Positions 37,178 through 46,719 of a DNA stretch of 64,000 nt are shown piece after piece. The notes under the pieces were generated by a model. The model was not told the DNA's origin. It did not search any database and saw only the letters and a list, made by a program, of their open reading frames with translations. Location: the NCBI RefSeq assembly GCF_932276165.1, contig NC_063993.1, positions 11,604,001 through 11,668,000 of the forward strand. The letters run 5' to 3'. Position numbers and translations under genes: made by a program. Numbering within the stretch: position 1 is the stretch's first letter; each line of letters opens with the position of its first letter. This DNA is from Plutella xylostella. Taxonomy: Eukaryota > Arthropoda > Insecta > Lepidoptera > Plutellidae.

Positions 37178-38617
37178 CTACCGGCGGTAGGGCCTCCTCG
37201 TCGGCGACGGCGCTTTGGGCGGAGGTGGAGGCGGACGCGCGTACGGTGTGGCGCGTTGTTGGCGCGCCGGTGGTCGTCCTCTCGATGACTCGCCCTGTCT
37301 GTTCGGTGGTCTCTTCTGAGTCTGACCCCTGTAGTTTAAATTCCGGTTTCTTGGTAAGGCCAAGTTTTTATAGTTTGAATTTTTGCTTGAAGTAGCTACT
37401 GGGTTGGGTTTGAGCAGTGATTCCCCGGTTCTTTGAACAGATTTAGCGGCTTTTAGTTTTTCTGTTAGATCTTCGCCAAATAAATACTTGTCACGGCTGC
37501 TGTTAGTGAGAGTTTCACGTAAGCTAGTATTTATGGTGCTCATCACAATGCTTCGCCTTGTCTTGGTCTCCATGTTGTGGCTGTCACACAACAAGCGGCA
37601 AGCATCACTTAATGGCTGCAGAAGTAGCTGTGTAGCAGTTTCTTTCTTAACAATCATTTCTATAACTTGAGAGAGCGCAGCTAAAGCCACACCGATCTGA
37701 TTTTGTTTTTGCAATAAAGTGCAGTCTCTCTTTGCTAATATATCAGGAACCGCAGCTTTAGCTTCGGGATTTAAAATCGGTGCAACCAGGTAGTGACAAT
37801 TGGCGGGAATGAGATACTTTTTAAAAAGTTGTTCCTTTGACTCTTTGGTCATACCTTTTAATAAAATATCTTGCCAGCGAGATGCAATATCTCTATGAAT
37901 GTTTCTGCCTAAAACAATATCCGGCTGAGGTGCTTCGCCAAGTATCTGCAAGATATCTTCCTCTAGCTGAGTTTCAGACTCCTCGTTGGGAGCGCCAGTT
38001 GTGGTGGAGGGCCCAGGATCTGACGGCAGGCCTGGCTCATGTACTGTCACATCCGCTGTGGTAGGCTCCGGGTTAGGCTGTTCAGAAGGCGATGTATTCT
38101 GCATAGGAGACAACAAGCTTGGCATGTCTAAGCTCATTCTAATATTACTTCGTGGCGAAGTTCCCGGTGAACTGGACGGCGTCAGATCGGGCAAAACTTG
38201 CTCCTCACCGTGTGAGTCTGTGTGACAAATAAAAATAAAACATGTTATTTTTATAAATTCAACGTAAAACTACCCGTTAACAACGGTAACTATATAATTT
38301 AACAAAAAACTTTTGTTATAACAACCATAAATAGGTTATGTCTCCAGAGAAAATAATAAACGTCAACGACGTATTTTCAGTTTTTGGCCGTCAACGACAG
38401 TCGTTTTTTATTGGTTTAGTATAAAAATAACTAAACGCCAACGGCGGTAGCTACGATTTTTTCGCCAACGGCGACAAAAAACATTATAAATTCTTCACTT
38501 ACCGCTATCATCCGATGAAATTATTCGCCTCTCTCGTCGTAATTTATTTTCCAGTAGTTTTATCTTTTTAGCAATCCTGTCGTTTTCAGCGTCTCGAATT
38601 TTCCTTTTCTTTCCCAT
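37178..38617 (-). CDS. DIRS gag-like protein, spliced
   Basis: Nucleic-acid-binding structural protein of the element. A small first exon (38617-38503; MGKKRKIRDAENDRIAKK, Lys/Arg-rich, then a short heptad-like stretch) ends at a perfect donor (GTAAGTG). The acceptor TTTATTTGTCACACAG ends at 38218, and exon 2 (38217-37178) continues in frame as DSHGEEQVLPDLTP. The junction codon is G|AC. Together they give about 384 residues. The C-terminal 60 residues are rich in Arg, Pro and Gln (for example RGQTQKRPPNRQGESSRGR) and lack a zinc knuckle. Without the splice the long frame has no ATG near its start (only TTG at 38194), which supports the intron. Confidence 0.85.
38218..38502 (-). other. Intron in DIRS gag with repeated palindromic motif
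   Basis: A 285-nt GT-AG intron. It holds near-palindromic copies of CGYCAACGRCG at about 38360-38372, 38388-38400, 38436-38447 and 38463-38474, plus a weaker one at 38273-38290. No function is known; a protein-binding site in the 5' part of the element is possible. Confidence 0.7.
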
Positions 38618-38696
38618 CTTGTTAATTGCTTGGAGGGTATTTGAAAAATATCGCAGAGTGCCAAATACGTGCGAAGGCTACAGCACGATAACACAG

Positions 38697-38859
38697 AATG
38701 ACGAGAAATTCCTAGAGCAGGGGCTTATATAACCTCCTGTCACCAACACGACACAGTCAGAGATGCCAACTTAAAAAAAAAAAAAAAAAAAAGAAACTTT
38801 AAACTATCGTGCAAGGCCTACAGTAGATGGCGCTACTACAATACGTAAACATAAATCGC
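38697..38859. repeat. DIRS right inverted terminal repeat
   Basis: 163-bp partner of 33787-33949 in inverted orientation. It lies at the 5' side of the element's genes. The outer end 38860-38885 differs from the left outer end. Confidence 0.93.
38724..38731 (-). promoter_or_regulatory. TATA box of the DIRS element
   Basis: TATATAAG on the minus strand inside the right terminal repeat, about 25-30 nt upstream of a TCATTC initiator-like site at the inner edge of the repeat and about 110 nt upstream of the gag start codon. Placement fits a core promoter for the genomic transcript; the start site is inferred. Confidence 0.55.
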
Positions 38860-38885
38860 TAAGAATGAAGCTGCGAAACATAATT

Positions 38886-39059
38886 TACCATACAATTGAA
38901 TTTTCATTAAAAACGTTGAAAAGACGGAAAACAGGCTGAACAAACAATAGTTCGTTGTGCAGCTTTGTTAGTGTGCTTTTATAGTTTGCCTCACTGATTA
39001 ATAAACAATGTAAGCTAATGCGAAAGCAAGATTGTGTTGGTTACAATGTGGGTTTAAAG
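38886..39059. other. Spacer between DIRS and hAT elements
   Basis: 174 bp of AT-rich unique sequence. Its last eight bases (39052-39059, GTTTAAAG) are the left copy of the hAT target-site duplication. Confidence 0.7.
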
Positions 39060-39696
39060 TAGTGTTGCCACGAATAGTGAATTGGCCGAATACCGAATAC
39101 CGAATATTCGGCGACGCTGCCGGCCGAAGCGCCGAATATTCGGCCGCCGAATATTCGGCGCTACAACCTGTTTTTTTTTGTTCCTGGATCTGCTTTGAAG
39201 AAGTCGCTACAGATTATATAAGAAATGCTAATTATTAGGAGGCAGAATGCTGTGGCAAACGAGTTGAATTTTTATTTGATAATAGTTCGCCTAGATCGGA
39301 TGGCCGATCCTTACAAGTGGTGGTCAGCAAACAAAAAAACAATACCCGAACCTTTTGAAATTTGCAAAAACTTATCTTTCTTCAACTGGAAGTAGCGTGA
39401 GAGGTTATTTTCTGAGAATGGTTACAATGAAAAGCGTAATCGTGGGCTACCAAAAAATGCTGAAATGCTCGTTTTTATCCACCACAACTTACTACTGATT
39501 AATTTTAAGTACTAAAATGTTGTGATTTGGAAATAAATACACAATTTTGATTAAAATAACAAGTAATTTTTTACATGATTTACTATTCGGTATTCGGCCC
39601 GAATAGTACGCACTATTCGGCCGAATACCGAATACTGAAAAAACTGGCCGAATAGGCCGAATACCGAATAGTGGCCGAATATTCGTGGCATCTCTA
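39060..39696 (+). mobile_element. Non-autonomous hAT transposon
   Basis: 637 bp bounded by an exact 8-bp target duplication GTTTAAAG (39052-39059 and 39697-39704), the hallmark of hAT insertion. The ends are imperfect inverted repeats: TAGTGTTGCCACGAATA on the left and the complement of TAGAGATGCCACGAATA on the right. Both subterminal regions are packed with direct and inverted copies of CCGAATA(C/T)CGAATA and CGAATATTCGG, as is usual for hAT transposase binding. The interior keeps only the end of a transposase gene (39306-39515). Confidence 0.9.
39306..39515 (+). pseudogene. hAT transposase C-terminal (hATC) remnant
   Basis: The translation gives DPYKWWSANKKTIPEPFEI, then, past an internal stop and frameshift, ERLFSENGYNEKRNRGLP and NAEMLVFIHHNL, ending at TAA. 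This is the dimerisation domain of hAT transposases (DP..WW...N...P, then SER.FS..G......R..L.P......F...N). The SSTGSSV part preceding ERLFS lies in another frame, so at least one indel has broken the gene. The catalytic core is absent. Confidence 0.85.
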
Positions 39697-39782
39697 GTTT
39701 AAAGCGTGTTAGCGACGGAAGCTGTTAGTGCATGCTCATAGGGCCAGGGTCGGGACAGCAAGGAGGGGGAGGGGGCACTCAC

Positions 39783-39822
39783 GTGACTCGCAAGCGAGCG
39801 CCGGGCACAAAACCGCACTCAC
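39783..39822 (-). other. Candidate recursive splice exon
   Basis: On the minus strand TTTTTGTTTCAG runs directly into GTGAGTGCGG, and 40 nt later a second donor GTGAGTG occurs. The 40 nt are open in the first frame. The layout equals that at 27912-27961: acceptor fused to a donor, a short segment, then another donor. No gene is assigned. Confidence 0.35.
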
Positions 39823-40438
39823 CTGAAACAAAAATTCTTACATTAACTACACAATCACGTGACGCATTGTCATGAATGTCGTAATATAAGTATTTTGCTT
39901 GATTTCTAACAATTACTACCTTATTGTCCGAGTACTTGCATGCATGTATTTACTGACACCCGGGTGAGGTAATGTATCATTTCTATTGCATTCCGGCGGC
40001 AACTAGCCTGAACGGACCAATCAACTAAGTAAGTTACGGGGATAGGTAGAGACGGTTGCGATGACTTACATTTTCCATTCGAATAAAATGCATGGAAGAT
40101 CCTTTATTAGTCATATTTAGGGGGTGTAGTGATATTAGGTATTTTTATGGAACTTGCTTATTTCGTGTACGATCAGCGATACGGCATCACGGCAGGCAAC
40201 AGTGAGTGAGTGGAGTGACAATGCATTATTCGATCAGTATTTAATTTTTTAACCCGGTCAGCTGGATCGGGCGCTTTTCGTTAACAGAATACACGTTACA
40301 CATCGTATTTTTTCCAAGATATTTATTATTAGAAAGGCAACCTTTGCTCAATTAATACAGCAAATAAGTACGTACGTAAGCATAAAAGAGCAGAGAGGCT
40401 ATTCTAGGATGTAGTGTGACTCATCTCCTGACGGAGGC

Positions 40439-40457
40439 GGGGGGTGGGGGTGGGGGG
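40439..40457 (+). other. G-quadruplex-prone tract
   Basis: Three G runs of 6, 5 and 6 separated by single T, preceded by GGAGG. A canonical dense G-quadruplex sequence; no gene context. Confidence 0.65.
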
Positions 40458-41111
40458 TGCACCTCCGCGGTGCGTCATCGCCTCTTCTAATGAAATAAGT
40501 GCTTTACTTTATCATCCACTCCCTACAACACTTGTTAGCGTCAGACAACTTTGCCAATGTAATACTGTTATAATGGTTCAAGCCGTATTTCACGCTAACT
40601 TATTGCTTCAATCTGGGCCACTCTGGGCAAAGGACACTGGGCCTCGAAGATTTCAAACAAAAAGGCAACTTAAATATCCTAAACTAATTCCGTTCAGCTT
40701 ACAAAGTAAAGTCCTGTGTTTCATCATAGTTATCATTATCGTATAACTTCTGCAAAGTAGTATTTTTAATAAACATTATGTAGGTATTTAGTTTTTTTTA
40801 CATACATACGTCCTGTATAATATAATTAACCTATGTACATGTACATTTAGTTGACGCTATATCGAATGGTTTCAACTTTCAAGGATAAAATTAATGTCCG
40901 TCCCATAAAATTCCCGTAGATATCAACAAACTGCGGAAACTTCGTGTAATAAATCAGGAGCATCTGACATTTATTTATGAAATCATTCGGAAACACAGGA
41001 GCAGTCGCCTCGCCGCGGCGCGATATCATTCATTGCAAAACGGAACTGATAGGAGTCTGCTTCACCCGAGGAGTTATTAATTAGTTATAATTTTTGCGAG
41101 GCTTATCAGAG

Positions 41112-41130
41112 GCGGCGGCGGCGGCGGCGT
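41112..41130. repeat. (CGG)n microsatellite
   Basis: About six GGC units in AT-rich non-coding DNA. Confidence 0.75.
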
Positions 41131-42360
41131 TGGGCAACATCCGCCCACACGTGCTATGGACGAGCCCTCCTATCTGTTAAATTTCGTAACTGAAACATGA
41201 TTTAATCAAAATATTTCAGTTCGATGACAAAGCGGTGCTCCAACGAGATAAAATTTGATATATAATGTTGTGTGTAGATGAGGCTTATCTCGCGACACAA
41301 TTTTTAAGCTGCTCGACGAATACCGCAAATTTTATGATTAGATATTTTGTTTAAGAAGCACCTTTGAAGTACACACGCGAGTATGCTGTAGATACACAGA
41401 CCTCACAAATATAACCCAAAAATCAACCTAAGTAATATAAAGTTTTGATTAAGAATATAGGTGTGACTACCAAGTATCAATGACGTAGTTCTGAAGATGT
41501 CGGAATAAAATAAGGAGTACCTATGCAGTATGCAGATAAGTCTATTGGAGTATGTATGAGAATAACTAATATGTAATCTGTGCTATGGGTGGCATATGGA
41601 CGTACGGACAGACAGACATAACGAATATATAAAGTTTAAAGGAAATCTTCTGAAAAAAACTGTCTCTGTTCAAGAATCGAACTCAAAATGACGTGGCGTC
41701 GTTGGTAAACCTACAGAGTTGTACACAAGAGCTACATCACCAAGTCACTTGTGTTGTGTGAAATGATAATTAGATCAATATGCAAACATTCACAAGGAAC
41801 TAGCATTACCTGATTTGGTGCTAGCGAGCCTAGCGAAACTTGTAATAAGGTGACATTGAAAATAAGTGACCATGGCACCAATAATGTTATACATACATTT
41901 GAATAAAACGAGCAGGGGCATCGTCGGAGAACATAATATAGACAGTATATATGAGCATGTGTGTAGTTTTGATTTAGCGCATTAGTTCGGCAAGTGGCAC
42001 AATTAGATGCGCGGCGAAGTCAAGTGGAGGGCAATGCGAGCAAACGGCTTTCGATGCTTCAAGAGTCATAAACAAGTTATAGCTGCTACCCGGCGACGTG
42101 GCTCCCCGCGGCCGCGGAGGGTTGTCGAGCTGGAGGGCGCTCCACGCCGCTTGTCTCCTCGAGTGCTGCGGCGGTGACTCAGCCGATACAGCCTTTTGTG
42201 ACTGGCGTAGCGTACCTGTGCACTCCACAATAGATCAAAGAGAACTTTTGCATACATTCTCATTTCATAGCGATTTGCATACGAGTAGAGTTTGTACGTT
42301 CTGTGATAATTTCCTTTGCAAGTATCACTCATTAGTCTACTATTCTTAACCAATATAGTA

Positions 42361-42852
42361 TAGGGTGGAAAAGATAGTTGTAGCAACAGTAGTTAGGTAT
42401 AATAAGTTTTAAGGCGTATGGTTCGGAAACGGGACATCAACGTTGTACTAGTTCACCGAGTAGGCAATAGAATGATGATGCTCATGCCCAGGGTTTCTCT
42501 GAAGGACCACATTAGAAATTCATATGAAAGCCGAAATATACCTTGAATTCTACAAGGTTAAGTGGCAGTGGGCCGGCGCATTATATGCCGAAGACCCAAT
42601 GATCGGTGGGCTAAACGTGTTCTCGAATGGACACCACAAATGAATAGGCAAACGTAGAGTTGGACACCGTCCGGCCCGCCGCCGCCGCTGCGACGAGACT
42701 TTTGGCAGGATGAGGAAGGCCAATGACAGATTCTTGTGGCTCTACATCGGACGAGCCTACAGCCTAGGTCTGGAGTCTCAGACGGTTTACCTACTGTATT
42801 TGCAACAATAATGTTACCTGTCCTTGCTGCTACATCTTTCTTTTCCACCCTG
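42361..42852. mobile_element. TA-flanked mini-transposon (mariner-like)
   Basis: The left end TAGGGTGGAAAAGATAG and the right end, the complement of CAGGGTGGAAAAGAAAG, are inverted repeats of about 30 bp. TA dinucleotides flank both (42359-42360, 42853-42854), as expected for Tc1/mariner-type insertion. The interior holds an RTE LINE fragment. No transposase is present. Confidence 0.65.
42545..42760 (+). pseudogene. RTE LINE C-terminal remnant
   Basis: The plus strand reads KVKWQWAGALYAEDPM and then, with frameshifts, stretches matching the end of moth RTE ORFs (compare LKWQWAGHICRRTDNRWG at 48659-48935). Corruption is heavy. It lies inside the mini-transposon 42361-42852. Confidence 0.6.
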
Positions 42853-43089
42853 TATATTCGTCGCATTGGTCACTAAATGACGATAATTTGTCGTGTCAAT
42901 TAGTAACTCTTTAATAAACATGAACCGCTAATGCATTGAGACATTCGTCGAAGGAAAATTACTTTAGATATGCTTAAATGCTTTACATGTACATACATAC
43001 ATATATTGTATATGTATAGAGTACTTATGCTGAATTTATACAAACATCAATTGTCGGGAAGATCTGTATAGATGTCATATATACTACCT

Positions 43090-43148
43090 ACTGTATGTAA
43101 TAACATAAGTTGTTTTCTTTGAATAAAGATTTATTCTATTCTATTCTA
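43090..43148 (+). mobile_element. LINE 3' tail of CR1 type
   Basis: AATAAAGATTTATTCTATTC continues into more ATTCT repeats. Short ATTCTATTC repeats are a known 3'-end signature of CR1-type LINEs. The body of the element is truncated or too decayed to see. Confidence 0.45.
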
Positions 43149-43505
43149 CTAAGGATAATCCTTAAAAACCTTCTTGTTGCTTCCAACAGTTTCAACTTGA
43201 GTCACTTGAGCCGCGACGTGACCGAGATCTAAACAAAAGCCTCGTGCGAGCTGCTGCGGCCAAAATATGCAGATAACGGTGCCGGTGTGCCTCCGCCGGG
43301 GCCTGAATCATGTCTCACGGGAAACAAAGAGTGGCCGCGAGTGACGTCACCACCCGCCCCCCGCGCGCCCCGCAGCGACTGATAACAAGCGATACGACGT
43401 GATAAGCAACTGAAACTACCGTCGCTGTCTCACATAATAATCCTAATTAACTGCTTTATGAAATATATTTCACTGGTTTCAGCCGCGTTGTTCTTCTGTG
43501 GTGGT

Positions 43506-43745
43506 TTAACAATAAGTGGTGCACCTGCAGAAACAGGAGACGGTGTCGTCGGGGTCGTGGTCCTGGTCGCGGGGCGGCGCGGCGGTCGCAGGGGGCTCGC
43601 TGCCCACGCTGCGGTACTTGACGTGCAGCACGCGCCGCGCCGCGCGCACGCCGCTGCGGCGCAGGATGCCCACCGGCCAGCGCCGGCCCTCGCCCGCGCT
43701 CATGCAGCCCCGGACACTCGCGACGCCTGCAGCCGCGTGCGCACC
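43506..43745 (-). other. Exon-like GC-rich segment, possible terminal exon
   Basis: The minus strand has an open frame with G/C-rich third positions: EGRRWPVGILRRSGVRAARR, then VLHVKYRSVGSEPPA and RDQDHDPDDTVSCFCR, ending at a TAA (43506-43508). Possible acceptors are CGGCTGCAG near 43735 and TGCCGCAG near 43757. TTTCTGCAG just before the end could instead be an acceptor for another frame. The plus strand is also open with a good donor (CGCAG then GTGAGG near 43781), so the strand is not certain. No family is recognised. Confidence 0.3.
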
Positions 43746-45098
43746 GCGGCCTACTGCGGCACATCTCGTGTTATCGCGCAGGTGAGGCCCGCGCCGCCCG
43801 CGCCGCGCACTCCGCCGCGCCGTCTCCGAGTGTGAAAGCGCCGCCGGGGCCGCCGCGACACTCATTAACTCGTGTTTAAATCGGCGCAACAAAAACAATG
43901 GCCAGTTTATCAACCTTGTGGAATGAATACACACAATACTGATCATTATGACCAAACTGAATTCATAAAAACCAATAACTTCGTTTTTAAAAGTGCAATG
44001 GCCTTTGCACATTCTTAAAATCAATGTCAAGATCATCACATCACCTCAACCTGCTCATCTCACGAGGTACATAATACCTATTTGATGACAAGTTATTAGT
44101 AGCTTACGTTAAGTTACCTTACTAGCAATATTGATTTAAAAAAATAGTCAATTTAGCAGAAGGACCTATTTGTACCTTTAATAAAATATAAATTTTTGCT
44201 TAAATTAATTTAGATTTCCTGCATTGAAATAGACTTTATCCAGTTGTGTAAATAAGACCAACTTTAACTTAACCAAAGCGACAGACACTAACAAAAATGT
44301 ATTTAGAATCTTTGTACCATTAAAATCAGTTGACAATAATATGTTCTGTGCCCTGTTGAGTCGGAGGAAGTTCTATGTACCATCTGAAAGATGAGAAATT
44401 TACTATCGAGTATACTCCTTGTGACACAGGGCTCGTCTCAACAAGAACCTCAGTGCTAAGTTAATATAAACTTTTAAATGGTAAAATTTAGTAATATGAA
44501 GTTGCTGTACTTACTAATAAGTTAGCATTTAAAATTTTAGGGGGATTTTGAAATTAATTAGCTATGTTTACTCTTATGTTTTATGAATGTCTTGATTATG
44601 GTATAATTTACCATTAATTCCTTTTTCTCATGAAATAAGCTATTAAATTATCAATCAATTACATCATTTACTACCTACACATAAAGAAAAATGTGCAGAA
44701 ACATGTTTTGTAATGAGCAGACTTCATACATTACAATATAAACATTGCCAGAGTCCAATCCCATAATGATGATGAACCAAGATTGTCACCTTTGCCAACT
44801 CCTCAAGTCGCCAGAATAGTGGGTTGACTTATGACTATTTATAAATCCACTACTTGCCCAAACACAGCTCACTGCTGATAAGTAATAAATAACATTGATG
44901 AACTTATTGTAACCTTATCAAAGTAAACTTTCTCTGATGTTTAGTTCTCTGAACCCTGCATGCCTAGACGCCCCTTATTCTATACTAATATAATATAATG
45001 CCAGTGGGCTCAGCTGATAGAGCAGGAGAGTGCAGGAGGCTCCACGGGCGAGGAGTCGGGCCACGGGCCAGGCCGGGCCGCGGGCGGAGGTCACTCAC
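43746..45098. other. Non-coding stretch
   Basis: AT-rich, except for the GC-rich edges. No gene, RNA gene or recognised transposon. Confidence 0.5.
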
Positions 45099-45160
45099 CC
45101 CATGAACCAGTCGACGGTGTCGCGCAGGTACTCCGGTAGTCGCTCCAGCTTGACGGACTG
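45099..45160 (-). other. Exon-like segment
   Basis: 62 nt on the minus strand between an acceptor (GGTGACAG, with a T-rich tract about 20 nt upstream) and a perfect donor (ATGGG then GTGAGTG). The frame reads QSVKLERLPEYLRDTVDWFM with G/C-rich third positions and leaves phase 2. This is the most protein-like of the unassigned segments, but I do not recognise the family and cannot join it in phase to the segment at 43506-43745. Confidence 0.45.
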
Positions 45161-45993
45161 CTGTCACCGCCTCGCCACGAAAAAAACAACAATGGACTGC
45201 GACAGTCCAGCTACTCAGTCCACTTCCCCCGCACGGTTATACAGACTGTCCCATCGCACTCCCGACCGAACCATAACAAGCATAACTAACTGTACACTAT
45301 CTGAATGCAACTAAATTCTTTAATGCCAACTAGAGCGTATCACAGTCACAAAAGTTATTATTGAAGGAAATTTTCACTGAAGCAGCTGAGTTGAATTCGC
45401 CATGTTGCGCAACCCGAGCGTTTATTTTTATAGAATTGAGCTTCGAACGGCCTATTTTTGCGTGTACATTTATCCCCAATAGATTCTCACAGTAAATAAC
45501 AAATAACTTCACGAAAAATTAAATTTTTGTTAAATAAATTTGAGTTTTCTATAAAATTTTACGAATGAAAAAGCAAATCGTGAACTTTATTTTTAAATTT
45601 GACATTGCTGGCAACATTTCAAAACAAAATGTCACTGTCATGAAATTTATCGATTGTTTCTAAAATATTTGTAGCAAATTTTTATGTAAAAAATCTCAAA
45701 TAATTAGCTTATGGCTTTATGAAGCTTTTAGAATGATAAGCAATATTTTATAGCTTGCAAAAATTATTTAATCGTAAAGTATGTATAAACAAAAAAAACT
45801 GAACGAATCGTTACGTTTAATTTTTGCATTACATACATCCATCCTGACATCAAATTTTTGTGCTTTTGCTCGGGGCATAAAATTGACATTACAAACTAAA
45901 CGCAAATAACCTCAAAAAGTTGACATTAGAAAATTTCATAGAAATTGCCTTTTAATAATTTAAGAAAATCAATATCGTAATTTCGAAAACAAA
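45161..45993. other. Intergenic DNA upstream of tomm5
   Basis: About 830 bp, AT-rich. It should contain the tomm5 promoter and 5' untranslated region; no TATA box or initiator can be singled out. Confidence 0.5.
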
Positions 45994-46533
45994 ATGTTTC
46001 GTCTACCATTCGAAAATCGAGTAGATCCGATGGAAGAAAAGCGTCAAGCTCGAGAGAACACCATCAATAGTGTTATCACATTTTGTGTTCTTTGTGCAGC
46101 TATAAGACTGAGTGAGTCTCTTCTCTTTATCTTTCATTATAAATTTCCATTCCTTGTTTAACATACTTAACAGTAAATATTTTAACTTGTGATTTCTCTT
46201 CAGTGGCACTGGCACTATGTTTTTATGATGCACCTGATGGTATTCTGGCATGTTCCATCCCATAGATCAAGTTATTCTTTGCCACTAAGTATTCCTATGA
46301 TAACACTTCTCTGGTCACCTTTCTTAATGCAAAAGGAAGGTTCATGGCTTCATTTCGTACATGTGGTAGTTAGACCTGAGCATTCACTTTAATCTGACTG
46401 GCTAATCCTTTCACCACAGTGACGAAGGGTAAGAAGACCATTCCTAGTACCTAAGTTATAAAATACAGAACCTTGCAATTTAAGTTTTTATTTTCTTTCA
46501 GCTCCTGTTATCATTGAACACAGCGGATTTTAA
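45994..46533 (+). CDS. Tom5: Mitochondrial import receptor subunit Tom5
   Basis: Small subunit of the translocase of the outer mitochondrial membrane; a C-terminal helix spans the membrane and the protein helps assemble the Tom40 pore. Exon 1 (45994-46111) encodes MFRLPFENRVDPMEEKRQAR and then SVITFCVLCAAIRL; donor GTGAGT. Exon 2 (46502-46533) follows TTTTATTTTCTTTCAG and encodes TPVIIEHSGF before TAA. The junction codon is A|CT. The 49-residue product has the length and layout of animal TOMM5 (about 51): MFR start, DPEE-type acidic-basic segment, hydrophobic helix, then a TP motif after it. The gene lies tail to tail with eIF4G2. A second acceptor at 46201 would give a different short C-terminus. 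Confidence 0.85.
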
Positions 46534-46687
46534 TTTCTGTCCTCACTCGAGTACAAGGCACTACAGTGATGAGCTGCCACAGAAACTGGTGCGGTGGAGG
46601 ACATTAAACTTAACATGTGGCACTCGAATGCCTAACCAACATGTAGCATCTTGCAATACTATTCAATAGCTGTTATCATTCCTTATT

Positions 46688-46693
46688 AATAAA
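46688..46693 (+). terminator. Tom5: tomm5 poly(A) signal
   Basis: AATAAA about 155 bp after the tomm5 stop codon on the same strand; the transcript probably ends within the next 30 bp. Confidence 0.55.
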
Positions 46694-46719
46694 AGAATGT
46701 AGTTTGTTGTTACAATGCC

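Larger units (their letters stand above)
33723..38885 (-). mobile_element. DIRS retrotransposon, apparently intact
   Basis: About 5.16 kb with minus-strand order gag, RT/RNase H/methyltransferase, tyrosine recombinase. It has matched 163-bp inverted terminal repeats (33787-33949, 38697-38859) and a 121-bp internal complementary region (34071-34191) between the recombinase gene and the left end. That region equals the complement of the left outer end joined to that of the right outer end, i.e. the junction of the circular replication intermediate. The ends share TT (33723-33724 and 38884-38885), fitting recombinase-mediated insertion at a dinucleotide and no ordinary target-site duplication. 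All three reading frames are open, so it is recent and may be active. The layout is the known DIRS1-type architecture. Confidence 0.92.
39823..42360. other. Non-coding stretch
   Basis: No gene is supported. It contains a strong G-rich tract (40439-40457), a (CGG)n run (41112-41130) and a 'cggacagacagacataacg' segment at 41604-41622 of a kind frequent in insect repeats. Open frames are short and unrelated to families I know. Confidence 0.5.

Noticed and set aside
43506..43785. Plus-strand reading of the 43.5-kb GC-rich segment as an exon ending at CGCAG/GTGAGG
   Set aside because: The donor is good but the peptide is Arg/Thr/Ala-rich and less protein-like than the minus-strand reading; strand remains unsettled.
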